Below are positions 53,814 through 63,029 of a stretch of 64,000 nucleotides of DNA, piece by piece. A model generated the notes under the pieces. The model did no database searches. It saw only the letters and a list, made by a program, of their open reading frames with translations, and was not told where the DNA came from. Numbering within the stretch: the first letter of the stretch is position 1; each line of letters begins with the position of its first letter. The DNA is from Hydrogeniiclostridium mannosilyticum (lineage in GTDB: Bacteria; Bacillota; Clostridia; Oscillospirales; Acutalibacteraceae). Location of the stretch: contig NZ_QLYR01000001.1 in NCBI RefSeq assembly GCF_003268275.1, positions 310,001-374,000 of the forward strand, read 5' to 3'. Made by a program: the position numbers and the translations under genes.

Positions 53814-54821
53814 TTGAATTATCATATAAACCCGGCCTCATGGTATTCCGTGTTTGCGGTCCCCTGCGAGCTGGTTGACAAGCATTTAAAATTAGCCGGC
53901 GCCGTTCAGCTGAAGGTCCTGCTGTGGGCGCTGCGCCATAATGATCAGCCCATTAATGACGAGGCCATCGCTACGGCGCTCCACATTCAGCGTGCCGATG
54001 TCTCTGATGCCATGCTATATTGGCAGGAATGCGGCCTCCTTATAGAACAGAATGAGGACGAATATATTCCAACGGCTCCAACCTCCCACCTTACGGCAGC
54101 ACAGGCGGAATCCCCTGCGGTACCTGCAGCCGTTCCTCCCGCCGCGCCCAAGCCGCCGGTAAAGATGCTCTCGCGCCCGCAGAAGGCCGACAACGCTTTT
54201 GTTGCCAGGCGGATGCTGGAGAGCGATGAAATCCGCTTTCTCATGGAGGAAGCCCAGCAAATACTTGGACGCCTCATCAATAATGGAGAATCCGCTACCC
54301 TGCTGATGCTCCATGACGACTATGGCCTGCCCGTCGACGTCATCATCATGCTCATTCAATATGCGGTCGGCATCGGCAAGGGCAATTTGCGTTATATCGA
54401 AAAAGTAGCTATCAATTGGGCCGACGAGGAAATTTTTACACACGAGCAGGCTGAAGCGAAACTGCGCCTGCTGGACGAGCGTCAGCAGGCCTGGCACACT
54501 GTGGAGCAGGCGCTTTCTATTGAAAGGCGTTCGCCTACACAAAGAGAAATTGAATATGCGAACCGCTGGGTGACGGAGTGGAAGTTTCCCGCCGAGCTTC
54601 TACATGAAGCTTATGAACGCTGCGTCGACCAGACCGGAAAGGTTAATCTGCGCTATATCAATAAAATTTTGGAAAACTGGCAGCAAAAAGGCGTTCGTTC
54701 TCTGGAGCAGGCCCGGCAGGAGCAGACAGAAAAAGCAGCTCAGCAGCCGCAGAAGCAAGTCACCTATGACATCGACAGCTTTGAGAAATCCGGTGTGTTC
54801 GATGATCTTACATGGAGGTAA
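53814..54821 (+). CDS. DnaD-domain primosome protein
   Basis: 335 residues from TTG 53814, eight bases after GGGAG; earlier in-frame ATGs (53775, 53799) have no ribosome site, and MNYHINPASW matches related proteins. N-terminal winged helix (KVLLWALRHNDQPINDEAIA), a Pro/Ala-rich linker, then two DnaD/DnaB2-like domains (LMLHDDYGLPVDVIIMLIQY...YIEKVAINW and ANRWVTEWKFPAELL...YINKILENW). Helps load the replicative helicase; next gene is the loader ATPase. Confidence 0.9.
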   Translation: MNYHINPASWYSVFAVPCELVDKHLKLAGAVQLKVLLWALRHNDQPINDEAIATALHIQRADVSDAMLYWQECGLLIEQNEDEYIPTAPTSHLTAAQAESPAVPAAVPPAAPKPPVKMLSRPQKADNAFVARRMLESDEIRFLMEEAQQILGRLINNGESATLLMLHDDYGLPVDVIIMLIQYAVGIGKGNLRYIEKVAINWADEEIFTHEQAEAKLRLLDERQQAWHTVEQALSIERRSPTQREIEYANRWVTEWKFPAELLHEAYERCVDQTGKVNLRYINKILENWQQKGVRSLEQARQEQTEKAAQQPQKQVTYDIDSFEKSGVFDDLTWR

Positions 54822-54826
54822 CTGAA

Positions 54827-55792
54827 ATGGGCTATAACAAACAGGTCTATGAGCGGACGGCTGCCATCTTGAGAGAACGGAAAAGAAAGGCCGAACAGGA
54901 AGCCGAACAACGGCGCTTCAATTTTTTTACAGCCTACCCTCGTGCTGAGCAAATTGAGCAGGCACTGGCAAAGACTGGCATTACCACTGCACGCGCCGTC
55001 CTAAAGGGCGGAAATGTCAGGGATCAGCTCTCCCGTTTAAAACAGGAAAATCAGGCGCTGCAAGCGGAGCTAAGCGGCCTGCTGAGCAGTGCGCATCTGC
55101 CCGGCAACTACCTTGAGCCGCACTATACCTGTGTCAAATGCAGTGACAGCGGCTATATCGACGGGCGAATGTGCTCCTGCATGAAGCAGGAGCTACGCTC
55201 GGAGGCTTATCGGGAGCTGAATGCCTCCAGCCCCCTGGCATTGTGCTCATTTGAGCAGTTTTCCACCAAATATTACCCAGAAGCTTACCGGGAAAAAATG
55301 GAGCGTGTTTTTCACAATTGTATTGAATACGCCGAGCTGTTCTCTCCACGGTCTCCTAATCTTATTTTTATGGGCGGGACCGGTCTGGGAAAAACTCACC
55401 TTTCCCTGGCGATTGCCGGCGGCGTTATCAAAAAAGGATACGGCGTCGTTTACGGCTCTGTCAACAATATCATCAACCGTTTGGAGCAAGAGCACTTTGG
55501 ACGCAGCGACGATGCAGACACCCGGCAGAGCTTAATTGAGTGCGATTTGCTGATTCTGGACGATCTCGGCACCGAATTCAGAACCTCTTTCTCCATTGCT
55601 GAGATATACAACATTGTGAATACCCGCCAAATGACGTCGAGGCCGACAATCATCAGCACAAATCTGACTATGGAGCAGCTTGGCGCGGCCTATACCGACC
55701 GTTTTGCCTCCAGGATTATGGCCGATTATAAGCGTGTTCTGTTTCAGGGGGAGGATATCCGGCAGAAAAAACGGCTGCTGGGCCATTCGTAA
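54827..55792 (+). CDS. DnaC/DnaI-like helicase loader ATPase
   Basis: 321 residues from ATG 54827 with GGAGGT seven bases upstream. N-terminal coiled coil of about 90 residues, a Cys cluster (CVKCSDSGYIDGRMCSCMK) as in DnaI zinc sites, then AAA+ with Walker A FMGGTGLGKTHLSLAI, Walker B LLILDDLGTEF and sensor IISTNLTMEQL. Five bp after the DnaD gene, so the two form a helicase-loading operon. Confidence 0.93.
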   Translation: MGYNKQVYERTAAILRERKRKAEQEAEQRRFNFFTAYPRAEQIEQALAKTGITTARAVLKGGNVRDQLSRLKQENQALQAELSGLLSSAHLPGNYLEPHYTCVKCSDSGYIDGRMCSCMKQELRSEAYRELNASSPLALCSFEQFSTKYYPEAYREKMERVFHNCIEYAELFSPRSPNLIFMGGTGLGKTHLSLAIAGGVIKKGYGVVYGSVNNIINRLEQEHFGRSDDADTRQSLIECDLLILDDLGTEFRTSFSIAEIYNIVNTRQMTSRPTIISTNLTMEQLGAAYTDRFASRIMADYKRVLFQGEDIRQKKRLLGHS

Positions 55793-55888
55793 TATCAACA
55801 CTGGATCGTAAAGGAACACCTTTTCCGAGTTGTTCGATTATTCAGCCTGCCACCAACGTTCTGAGAAAAAACATATCCCTTAAAGGTT

Positions 55889-55930
55889 AAATACGCCGGA
55901 GCTGCTGCTCGCAGCTCCGGCGTATTTTTG
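55889..55930 (+). terminator. Terminator after dnaC-like gene
   Basis: Seventeen-bp perfect stem AAATACGCCGGAGCTGC / reverse complement (55889-55905 with 55911-55927), five-base loop, followed by TTTTT. Bidirectional with coaX. Confidence 0.85.
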
Positions 55931-55965
55931 CTAGCGGTTTCGGCAGCCTGCCGGAACCAACCTGC

Positions 55966-56739
55966 TCAGGCCTTATTTTTATTGTAGATAATTCGCAGCC
56001 CCTTGAGAATCAGGCTGTCGTCACAGACTATTTTCTTCTTGCAGTGCTTGACAATATTGCAGGCCAGGCCTCCGGTCGCCACCACGGTGGGTTCTTCGCC
56101 CAGCTCCTCTGTTACTCTTTCAATAATCCCATCCAGCATAGCGGCATTTCCATAAACAATACCGCTCTTCATGCAATCGATCGTATTCTTTCCCACAATT
56201 TTCTTTGGGGATTCCAAGTTGATATGCGGCAGCTGAGAGGTCCGGCTGGAAAGCGCCTCCAACGTCAGCAAAACACCGGGAATAATCATTCCGCCGGTAT
56301 AATTGCCCTTCGCATCCACAACGGAAAGCGTGGTTGCCGTTCCCATATCGAAAATCATAATCGGCTTTGGATATTCCGCCGAAGCTGCCACCGCATCGAC
56401 CACCAGGTCGCTGCCGAGCTGTGCCGGGTTGTCCATCAAAATATTCAGCCCCGTCTTAATCCCCGAGCCCACGACCAACGACTCTATGCCGCAAATCTTG
56501 ACAATTGCCTCTTTCATGGTTACCGTCAAGGCCGGAACCACAGAGGAAATAATACTGCCCTTTAAGTCTTTGATTTCTACATGGTTTAAAATAAACATGT
56601 TTCTCATTAAAGAAGCATACTCGTCGCTTGTCTTAAAGCGGTCGGAAGACAACCGCGCCGTAAAATAAATTTTTTCGCTGTCAGGGTCTAGGCACCCCAA
56701 AACAATGTTGGTATTTCCTACGTCGATGGCTATAACCAT
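55966..56739 (-). CDS. coaX: Type III pantothenate kinase
   Basis: 257 residues. First step of CoA synthesis. IDVGNTNIVLG is the phosphate loop, NPAQLGSDLVVDAVAA and IFDMGTATTLSVVDAKG bind substrate and metal. Acts on the same pathway as coaBC 1 kb away and the ECF S component that lies just upstream on its strand. No signal peptide. Confidence 0.96.
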   Translation of the reverse strand: MVIAIDVGNTNIVLGCLDPDSEKIYFTARLSSDRFKTSDEYASLMRNMFILNHVEIKDLKGSIISSVVPALTVTMKEAIVKICGIESLVVGSGIKTGLNILMDNPAQLGSDLVVDAVAASAEYPKPIMIFDMGTATTLSVVDAKGNYTGGMIIPGVLLTLEALSSRTSQLPHINLESPKKIVGKNTIDCMKSGIVYGNAAMLDGIIERVTEELGEEPTVVATGGLACNIVKHCKKKIVCDDSLILKGLRIIYNKNKA

Positions 56740-56823
56740 GGAATGATCTCCTACTTTATCGATTTTCTCAAGGCTTTTTTACGCTGCTGCTAAACAGCGC
56801 TCCAAATGCATGCCCCGGCACAC

Positions 56824-57468
56824 TCAGGCCTTTTGCTTACGTTTTAAATTCAGCAGCACCTTGCCGATTACCGAAACCAGCACGCCCGCTATAATTGCCT
56901 CAGCCACACCGTTCGTCAGCACAACCCCCATAATCACGCCCGCCACAGCATCAACGGGAACTTCCTTCATCGTGGCATATGCGTCCTTAAAAAGGAAGTA
57001 AATCAACGACATAACCAGGCCGGTATTGACAACAGCGCCTACTACGCCCGCAATTCCACAGGACAGGTACTCCGCCTTATCGTGGTTCTGAAATAATTTT
57101 TGCACCAGCTTAAACACATAATAAGGGAGGACGCCGACCAAAACCCGGGGTACAAAGCAGATAATCAAACTGAGCCAGCTGCCACTCGATGTTCCATAAA
57201 CCGGAATCACCGGAGAAAAGGCGAAAGAAAGCGCCGCGGGCTGTACCGTGTTGCTAATTAGACTCACCAGCCCGAACACGCCGCCCAAAACAGCGCCGTA
57301 TTTCGGCCCAAGAACCAATGCGCCGATAATGACCGGGATGTGAACGCTCGTCGCTTTAATCAGGCCGAGCGGGATCATCCCCAGCGGCGTCATTCCCAGC
57401 ACGAAAATGATGGCTGTAAACAGCGCCAGCAGCACAAAGTCACGGTACCTAACAACTCTTTTATTCAT
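56824..57468 (-). CDS. ECF transporter S component, possibly pantothenate
   Basis: 214 residues, six TM helices with a conserved Arg/Tyr N-terminus (RYRDFVLLALFTAIIFVLG) typical of ECF substrate-binding (S) proteins. Without its own energising module; shared EcfAAT would serve it. It is flanked by coaX and coaBC, so pantothenate (PanT-like) is the best guess, but other vitamins are possible. GGAGG ribosome site before ATG 57468. Confidence 0.85.
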   Translation of the reverse strand: MNKRVVRYRDFVLLALFTAIIFVLGMTPLGMIPLGLIKATSVHIPVIIGALVLGPKYGAVLGGVFGLVSLISNTVQPAALSFAFSPVIPVYGTSSGSWLSLIICFVPRVLVGVLPYYVFKLVQKLFQNHDKAEYLSCGIAGVVGAVVNTGLVMSLIYFLFKDAYATMKEVPVDAVAGVIMGVVLTNGVAEAIIAGVLVSVIGKVLLNLKRKQKA

Positions 57469-57594
57469 TTTTATTACCTCCTGCTACTGTTCCCTACCGT
57501 TGGGATACAATGCATTATTTGTCTTTATTATAATACGCGCAGCCCGGGCTTGCAACCACAATCTGACAATTATTTAACAAATTTTCATCCTCCC

Positions 57595-57623
57595 TTTACA
57601 ACAAAAAAAAACTTCGGTATACT
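57595..57623 (+). promoter_or_regulatory. Promoter of coaBC
   Basis: TTTACA (57595-57600), 17-base spacer, TATACT (57618-57623). Start near 57630, about 110 bases of leader. Confidence 0.65.
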
Positions 57624-57741
57624 AAAATTATAATTAATCACAGCATTACAAGGCCGGAAAAAACCATGCTGTTAAAGCTCCGGCTGCAAAACATCCATGA
57701 CCAACCGGCCGTCTGCGGATAAAAGAAAAGGAGAATGGCAC

Positions 57742-58950
57742 ATGCTAAAGGGAAAAACCGTTTTGCTCGGTGTCACTGGGAGTATTGCCGCCTATAAAGC
57801 GGCCTATGCTGCCAGCGGCTTGGTTAAATTAGGCGCAGATGTCCATGTGCTGATGACAAAAAACGCGACACAGTTTATCAACCCTATCACGTTTGAGACA
57901 CTCACCGGCAATAAATGTCCGGTCGATACCTTCGACCGGAATTTTGAATTTCAGGTTGAGCATGTCTCTCTGGCAAAAAGGGCGGATCTATGCCTTGTCG
58001 CACCGGCTTCGGCCAATGTTATTGCCAAGCTGGCGCATGGCCTTGCGGACGATATGCTGACCACCACTATACTGGCTTGCCGCTGCCCCAAAGTAGTGTC
58101 CCCTGCCATGAATACCGCTATGTACGAGGCGCCCGTTACTCAGGACAACCTTGCCTTGTTAAAAAAATACGGCTACACGGTTGTTGAACCCGCTTGCGGG
58201 CGGCTGGCCTGCGGCGACACCGGCGCCGGAAAAATGCCGGAGCCCGGTATTTTGATCGATTACGTCCGCCAGCTGATTGAGCGCCCGAAAGATATGGCGG
58301 GGCTTCGCCTGCTGGTTACGGCCGGCCCTACCCAGGAAGCGCTGGATCCCGTCCGTTACCTCACCAACCACTCCTCTGGTAAAATGGGGTATGCGCTTGC
58401 CTGCGAGGCTGCCAAGCGCGGCGCCAAAGTAACTCTGGTCAGCGGCCCGACGGCTTTGGAAAAACCCTTGTTCACTGAAACCGTCGATGTCGTCAGCGCG
58501 AAGGATATGTTTGAGGCCGTGGCCGCGCGGCAGAAGGAGCAGGATATTATCATTAAGGCCGCTGCTGTCGCGGATTACCGCCCCAGCCGGTACCACAATG
58601 ACAAAATCAAAAAAGCTGACGGCAGCACCGGGCTTGAACTCAGCCGGACGGACGATATTCTCCTCTATTTGGGAGAACATAAAAAAAGCGGGCAATATCT
58701 CTGCGGCTTTTCCATGGAGACTGCCAATATGCTCGAAAATTCTCAAAAAAAGTTAAAAAGGAAAAATGCGGATATGATTGTCGCCAACAATCTTAAGGTT
58801 GACGGGGCGGGCTTCGCGGGCGACACAAATATTGTGACCATTATTACCAGGCAGCATATAACCGAGCTGCCATGCATGTCAAAAGAAGAGGTCGCTAATC
58901 AAATTCTCGACTATATTTTACAGGAGCGAGGCGCCTCAATGAATAACTGA
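57742..58950 (+). CDS. coaBC: Bifunctional phosphopantothenoylcysteine decarboxylase / phosphopantothenate--cysteine ligase
   Basis: 402 residues from ATG 57742 (AAAGGAG upstream). The CoaC half has GVTGSIAAYKAAY, APASANVIAKLAHGLADD and the PXMNXXMW-like SPAMNTAMYEAP (FMN and substrate sites). The CoaB half from about residue 185 begins LLVTAGPTQEALDPVRYLTN and SSGKMGYALA, with KAAAVADYRP and the final DMIVANNLK. Converts 4'-phosphopantothenate to 4'-phosphopantetheine. Confidence 0.97.
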   Translation: MLKGKTVLLGVTGSIAAYKAAYAASGLVKLGADVHVLMTKNATQFINPITFETLTGNKCPVDTFDRNFEFQVEHVSLAKRADLCLVAPASANVIAKLAHGLADDMLTTTILACRCPKVVSPAMNTAMYEAPVTQDNLALLKKYGYTVVEPACGRLACGDTGAGKMPEPGILIDYVRQLIERPKDMAGLRLLVTAGPTQEALDPVRYLTNHSSGKMGYALACEAAKRGAKVTLVSGPTALEKPLFTETVDVVSAKDMFEAVAARQKEQDIIIKAAAVADYRPSRYHNDKIKKADGSTGLELSRTDDILLYLGEHKKSGQYLCGFSMETANMLENSQKKLKRKNADMIVANNLKVDGAGFAGDTNIVTIITRQHITELPCMSKEEVANQILDYILQERGASMNN

Positions 58951-59010
58951 GGCGCCGTTGGCACAAAATAATTTTCGCCGGCTGAAACCGGTGGAATGAG
59001 AGGTGCCAAA

Positions 59011-59325
59011 ATGACAAATTTACAATGTGATGTTAAAAGCTGCTCTTATAACAGCGAAAACTGCTGCTGCCGCCCTGATATTAAGGTAGAGGGCCCCTGC
59101 GCCTGCGGCTGCGACCAAACCTGCTGTGCATCGTTCGAGGAAAAAAGAGGCGCATCCAACTCCTGTGGGTGTAATAACCCCAACCAGGCGCTGGATGTTG
59201 CCTGCACCGCAGACAACTGCGTATATAATTCCTCCAGCAAATGCACCGCCAGCGCAATCTCCGTCTGTGGCTGCAACGCCAACTGCAAGGACGAAACGGA
59301 GTGCGCCAGCTTCCGCATGAAATAA
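59011..59325 (+). CDS. Cys-rich protein with two DUF1540 modules
   Basis: 104 residues from ATG 59011 with GAGGTG upstream. Two similar units: LQCDVKSCSYNSENCCC...CASF and VACTADNCVYNSSSKCTA...CASF, each with six or more Cys arranged as in DUF1540, a family common in Clostridia of unknown function, probably metal binding. Cytoplasmic by lack of a signal peptide. Follows coaBC by 60 bp; a hairpin follows. Confidence 0.9.
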   Translation: MTNLQCDVKSCSYNSENCCCRPDIKVEGPCACGCDQTCCASFEEKRGASNSCGCNNPNQALDVACTADNCVYNSSSKCTASAISVCGCNANCKDETECASFRMK

Positions 59326-59335
59326 AACCGCCGTT

Positions 59336-59385
59336 GGAAATGAGGTACAGGATGCATCCTGTGCCTCATTTCTTTTCCCATTTCT
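59336..59385 (+). terminator. Terminator after the DUF1540 gene
   Basis: GAAATGAGG / CCTCATTTC with inner ACAGGATG / CATCCTGT arms and T-rich sequence after it (59338-59373). Confidence 0.75.
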
Positions 59386-59537
59386 GTTTTTCAAAGGGCT
59401 TCGCTGTTTTTTTAACGGTAAGACACCGGCCTTATTGCCCGTTCCGGCTGCCGCCGTTTGCCTATCGTCCGCCCCAACGGTAAAGCCGGCCTTTTGCCTC
59501 CCGAGGCTCAAGGCATGCCGTAAACGATTGGGATCAT

Positions 59538-60290
59538 CTAGTTCAATCCCCAAAATGCGCCTACATTCATCTCGATAAAATCAATATACCAAGAATTTCC
59601 CACTTTAATTAAAGTAATATTCTGCGTTCCTTCGCTTTCTATACCTTTAAACGTACTTTTGATCTCAACAGCCATTGCTTCTGATACATCAATAGCCATC
59701 CTTCTATAATTTCTCCGGATCTCCTCTAAATCTTCTCCGGAAATTCCTTCAATGTCCTCAATATCGTACTTAAAATCTTTATAGGAGAACTTCAATTTCC
59801 AATTTTCACCCAAGGTTCTTTCTAGCGCTCGGTCCAAATTCTCCTGACCTTCTTTAATAAATTCACTTCTCTCGCTGCTGCCGTAGCCATTCTGTGACAT
59901 AAGCGTAGCGACTGCTTGATCGGGTATCAGCTCTATGTATTCTTTTACCTCAGCGTTCACATTCGCTCTCAGATATTGGCCGACAGTTTCTTTGTAACCT
60001 CTGCCGCCGGACAAAACGGCAACGGCAAAAATAATGGCTATTACCAAAACGGCAGCAGCCGCTGCAATCCCGATAATAATACCTGTTTTCTTACGCTTTA
60101 TTTTCACAGCGGCAACGGCTCCCACGCTTGAAGGCATGCCTTGATATTGCTGATTTGTATATTGTGCCGGTGTAGCCGGCTGTGCACGCTGCGCCTGTCC
60201 GGCCGAGGGCTGGTTTTCTACCGGCGCGCCGCATTGTGTGCAGAACAAAGTACCTTCTTCAATATCTGCGCCGCATTTTAAACAAAACAT
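59538..60290 (-). CDS. Zinc-ribbon membrane protein with exported domain
   Basis: 250 residues. N-terminal zinc ribbon CLKCGADIEEGTLFCTQCG, a Gln/Pro/Ala linker, one TM helix (IIIGIAAAAAVLVIAIIFAVAV, about residues 71-92), then about 155 residues outside with a predicted alpha/beta fold; ITLIKVGNSWYIDF at the end resembles DUF4878-type or NTF2-like domains. Last of three leftward genes with zinc ribbons or the sigma/sensor fusion. Function unknown; a membrane regulator or anchor is inferred. Confidence 0.82.
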   Translation of the reverse strand: MFCLKCGADIEEGTLFCTQCGAPVENQPSAGQAQRAQPATPAQYTNQQYQGMPSSVGAVAAVKIKRKKTGIIIGIAAAAAVLVIAIIFAVAVLSGGRGYKETVGQYLRANVNAEVKEYIELIPDQAVATLMSQNGYGSSERSEFIKEGQENLDRALERTLGENWKLKFSYKDFKYDIEDIEGISGEDLEEIRRNYRRMAIDVSEAMAVEIKSTFKGIESEGTQNITLIKVGNSWYIDFIEMNVGAFWGLN

Positions 60291-60308
60291 TTTTCTTCCA
60301 TCCTCTCA

Positions 60309-60872
60309 TTAAATTGAAGCTGAAGCTAAAGCAATCATCAGCGTTATTAACAATATTACGGTAACCAATACAATAAAAAGACAAAAAGTAGAACGTGCAT
60401 AGTTTCTCAGATTGATATTTCTTGTCCCCCAAAATGAAAAAACAAGAATCAATATAAAACCAATGAGCGGTATGGCAAACAAGAGCTGGTACCCAAAATA
60501 CCCCCACATGCTAATCGGGGTATAGTCTTTAGACGGATCATAGTTTTTAATCGGAATAGTATGGTTATTGTAAAACGGCGGATTTCCCATTCCCTGAGCC
60601 ACCGGCTGAGGCTGTGATTGAGGCTGTGCATACTGCTTGATTGGCTGCCCCGCGTTTTGACCGGCCTGTGTTCCATAAAGCTCTGGGCTTGTATTTCCCG
60701 CTTTTCCTGTTGCCCGTCCCGGTTCGGTAAAATCTTCCTGCCGCATATTTGTTTTCGCTTCGTCATGCGCCGTCTCTTGTACCGGTAGGCAATTTTTTAG
60801 ATCTGCTCCGCATTGTCCACAAAATGACGCGCCCTCCTTAATTTTTGATCCGCATTTGGCACAGTAGTACAT
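60309..60872 (-). CDS. Zinc-ribbon protein with two TM helices
   Basis: 187 residues. N-terminal zinc ribbon CAKCGSKIKEGASFCGQCG, a disordered Gln/Pro linker, then two TM helices (near 128-150 and 160-183). The helices flank FWGTRNINLRNYARS. Starts 96 bp after the sigma gene on the same strand and precedes the other zinc-ribbon gene by 18 bp. Function not recognised. Confidence 0.8.
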   Translation of the reverse strand: MYYCAKCGSKIKEGASFCGQCGADLKNCLPVQETAHDEAKTNMRQEDFTEPGRATGKAGNTSPELYGTQAGQNAGQPIKQYAQPQSQPQPVAQGMGNPPFYNNHTIPIKNYDPSKDYTPISMWGYFGYQLLFAIPLIGFILILVFSFWGTRNINLRNYARSTFCLFIVLVTVILLITLMIALASASI

Positions 60873-60968
60873 TCGTATTCCTCCTAATATTATTCTGATA
60901 ATTTATTATTTATCTCCTTAAAAGAGGGAGGAGCCCGTTAATAAACGCTTCCGCGCCTTAGCTTCAGT

Positions 60969-63029
60969 TCATACTAAGTCAATCCATTTAACATTCGGGT
61001 TTTCCTCTCGAAAGTTTTTCTCATCGGAATCCCCCAATTGAAAACTATACGCCGGCAAGTGCGTCCGGTTGAGGACGTTATTTTCGATGCTAATCCGGTT
61101 ACATTCGTACATACCCGACATTCGGGCCAAATCTAGGCTTAACAGCCCGTACCCATCCTGTGGCAAATACAAGTCTGTTACAAGCTGGGAATCTGGTATT
61201 TCAATCAGCCGATAGCCGCCATTTTCCTTTTGGCAGCTATAAAACTTACAGTCCATTTTCATAAAAACATCTTGACTACATTCCGCTCCAACAATTAAAT
61301 CCTTTATCCCATCCTGATTAATATCCTGGTAAAAATATTTGATCTTGCCTGTATAATCCAGCCCATTTGTAAACCGGTACCCGGATTCCTTATTTTTTAT
61401 GGAATCCAGCACACCGGCGTACACTTCATCAACGCTTTGTCCTTCGACCGAAGAGGATAAACTTGTTTCCTGTTCGGATTTCTTTTCCGATTCTTCAATT
61501 CTTACAATCTGAAATTTACCTTCCGCATTGGGGTGAAGCGTCGCTTTTTTGCTGGCATGGGTTTTCTTGGTCTGCCCCATATCATAAAAGGAACAGTCAT
61601 AGGTAAAATACAAAATCATTTCTTCACCGGTATATTCCGCAGCTGTGATCTTCGTTTCTGCTGTAAAATTTATTGTAGAAGGAAAGAAATACAGTTTTTC
61701 GTCCTCAACTTGGATGTTCCATTCATTCGCGCCATGATTTTTCTCAGTAAATTGATAATCTGCAAATGATAAGAATAAGCGGTTTATATCTGTTACGGAG
61801 TACACTGAACGATACCGGCTGTCATACCCATAGCTTTCTATTAAACTTTTCTGATCCGCCGAGCCCATTCCGCTTCCTCCAGGGCCCTGGCAAAGAGCGT
61901 TCAGGGCATTGACATAGTCCTTTTGCTCAAGTCCCTGAGCCGAAATCTCTGCTGGCCCATAGGATAGGACATATTCTACTTCAGCCTTGGTCAAATTACC
62001 GGCGATTAAGCCCGGATAATCCTCATCTGCCAGTTTCAGGACTTGTGGTTCCTCCGGCGACTGTGATACCTGCACTTGACTGACGCTGATAACCGAGCTC
62101 ACTTCCATCTCTGGTTTTGAGACCGGCTTATCCCCCTGTGTTCCGAGATAATAAGCGGCTCCTGCTACGCCACCGGCTACGGCAACCCCCACCACCGCCG
62201 CTGTCACTTTTCCGGCTATGGTATAGAGAAGCCCTTTTTTTGCCATTCCGGCCGCAACGCTCTTTCCACCTTCCAGCACCTTCTGTGAAACGGCTGCCGT
62301 GTTAGCCCCCGGAACCTGTCCGGTTCCTGCATGGGATAAAATTGGCTGGGCGGCCTGGCTTTGCGCTGCTTCCAACAACCCGTCTGCAGATAGGCTGGAC
62401 TCTTCCCTGCGAAGCAGCGAAAGCAGCAACGGAAGCGCCGGGCAGCCATATAGCCTGTACCCCTTCTTTTGCAGTTCTTCGGCTTTTTTCTTTAAATTTT
62501 TCCGCCCATAGCTTAAGCGGGATTTTACCGTGTTAACTGAACAATCCAAAGCCGCTGCTATTTCTTTAATGGAGATCCCCTCTATCTCGTACATCAAAAT
62601 ACACACTCTCTGTTCCTCAGAAAGCGCACTGATCATTTCATGTACCAGTTGCTGGGTTTCCTGCCTGCTGTATGCTAATTCCGGCTGATAGCTTGTACGC
62701 TCATCTTCAATTTTATATTCAAAGGATTCGTCTTCGGTATGAACCGCTACATCTGAAAACAATAACGGATTTTTCTGTTGCAGTTTATTTTTAGCCAAAT
62801 TACCAATAATAGTTCCCAGCCAGCTTGGGAACGCTTCCGGTTTTTCCAGCTGATCTAAGCGGGCAAAAGCCTTTATATATGCCTCTTGCAGCACGTCCTG
62901 CGCTTCTTGTTCATTCTTTAGGTATTTCAGCGCTAAATAATATTTATTTTTATAAGTATTTTCATATAAAAACTGAAAGCCCTCTTCCTTCCCTTTTTTA
63001 GCAAGTCCTACTGCTTGCCTATAGTCCAT
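60969..63029 (-). CDS. ECF sigma factor fused to TM helix and exported domain
   Basis: 686 residues, about three times a normal ECF sigma. Sigma-2 region near residues 18-85 (LKYLKNEQEAQDVLQEAYIKAF), sigma-4 near 128-180 (LSEEQRVCILMYEIEGISIKEIAAAL, VNTVKSRLSYGRKNLKKK, shown in part). Then a linker, one TM helix (about 267-295), and about 390 residues outside; GKIKYFYQDINQDGIKDLIVGA is like a FG-GAP/EF-hand repeat. No classical anti-sigma gene is next to it, so the exported part may sense the envelope directly. Start ATG 63029 after AAGAGAAA. Confidence 0.88.
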   Translation of the reverse strand: MDYRQAVGLAKKGKEEGFQFLYENTYKNKYYLALKYLKNEQEAQDVLQEAYIKAFARLDQLEKPEAFPSWLGTIIGNLAKNKLQQKNPLLFSDVAVHTEDESFEYKIEDERTSYQPELAYSRQETQQLVHEMISALSEEQRVCILMYEIEGISIKEIAAALDCSVNTVKSRLSYGRKNLKKKAEELQKKGYRLYGCPALPLLLSLLRREESSLSADGLLEAAQSQAAQPILSHAGTGQVPGANTAAVSQKVLEGGKSVAAGMAKKGLLYTIAGKVTAAVVGVAVAGGVAGAAYYLGTQGDKPVSKPEMEVSSVISVSQVQVSQSPEEPQVLKLADEDYPGLIAGNLTKAEVEYVLSYGPAEISAQGLEQKDYVNALNALCQGPGGSGMGSADQKSLIESYGYDSRYRSVYSVTDINRLFLSFADYQFTEKNHGANEWNIQVEDEKLYFFPSTINFTAETKITAAEYTGEEMILYFTYDCSFYDMGQTKKTHASKKATLHPNAEGKFQIVRIEESEKKSEQETSLSSSVEGQSVDEVYAGVLDSIKNKESGYRFTNGLDYTGKIKYFYQDINQDGIKDLIVGAECSQDVFMKMDCKFYSCQKENGGYRLIEIPDSQLVTDLYLPQDGYGLLSLDLARMSGMYECNRISIENNVLNRTHLPAYSFQLGDSDEKNFREENPNVKWIDLV

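Noticed and set aside
53340-53878. Several overlapping ORFs across the tandem repeat
   Set aside because: They repeat the same peptide because the DNA repeats with period 106 bp (a non-multiple of three shifts frame), lack ribosome sites and carry no domain.
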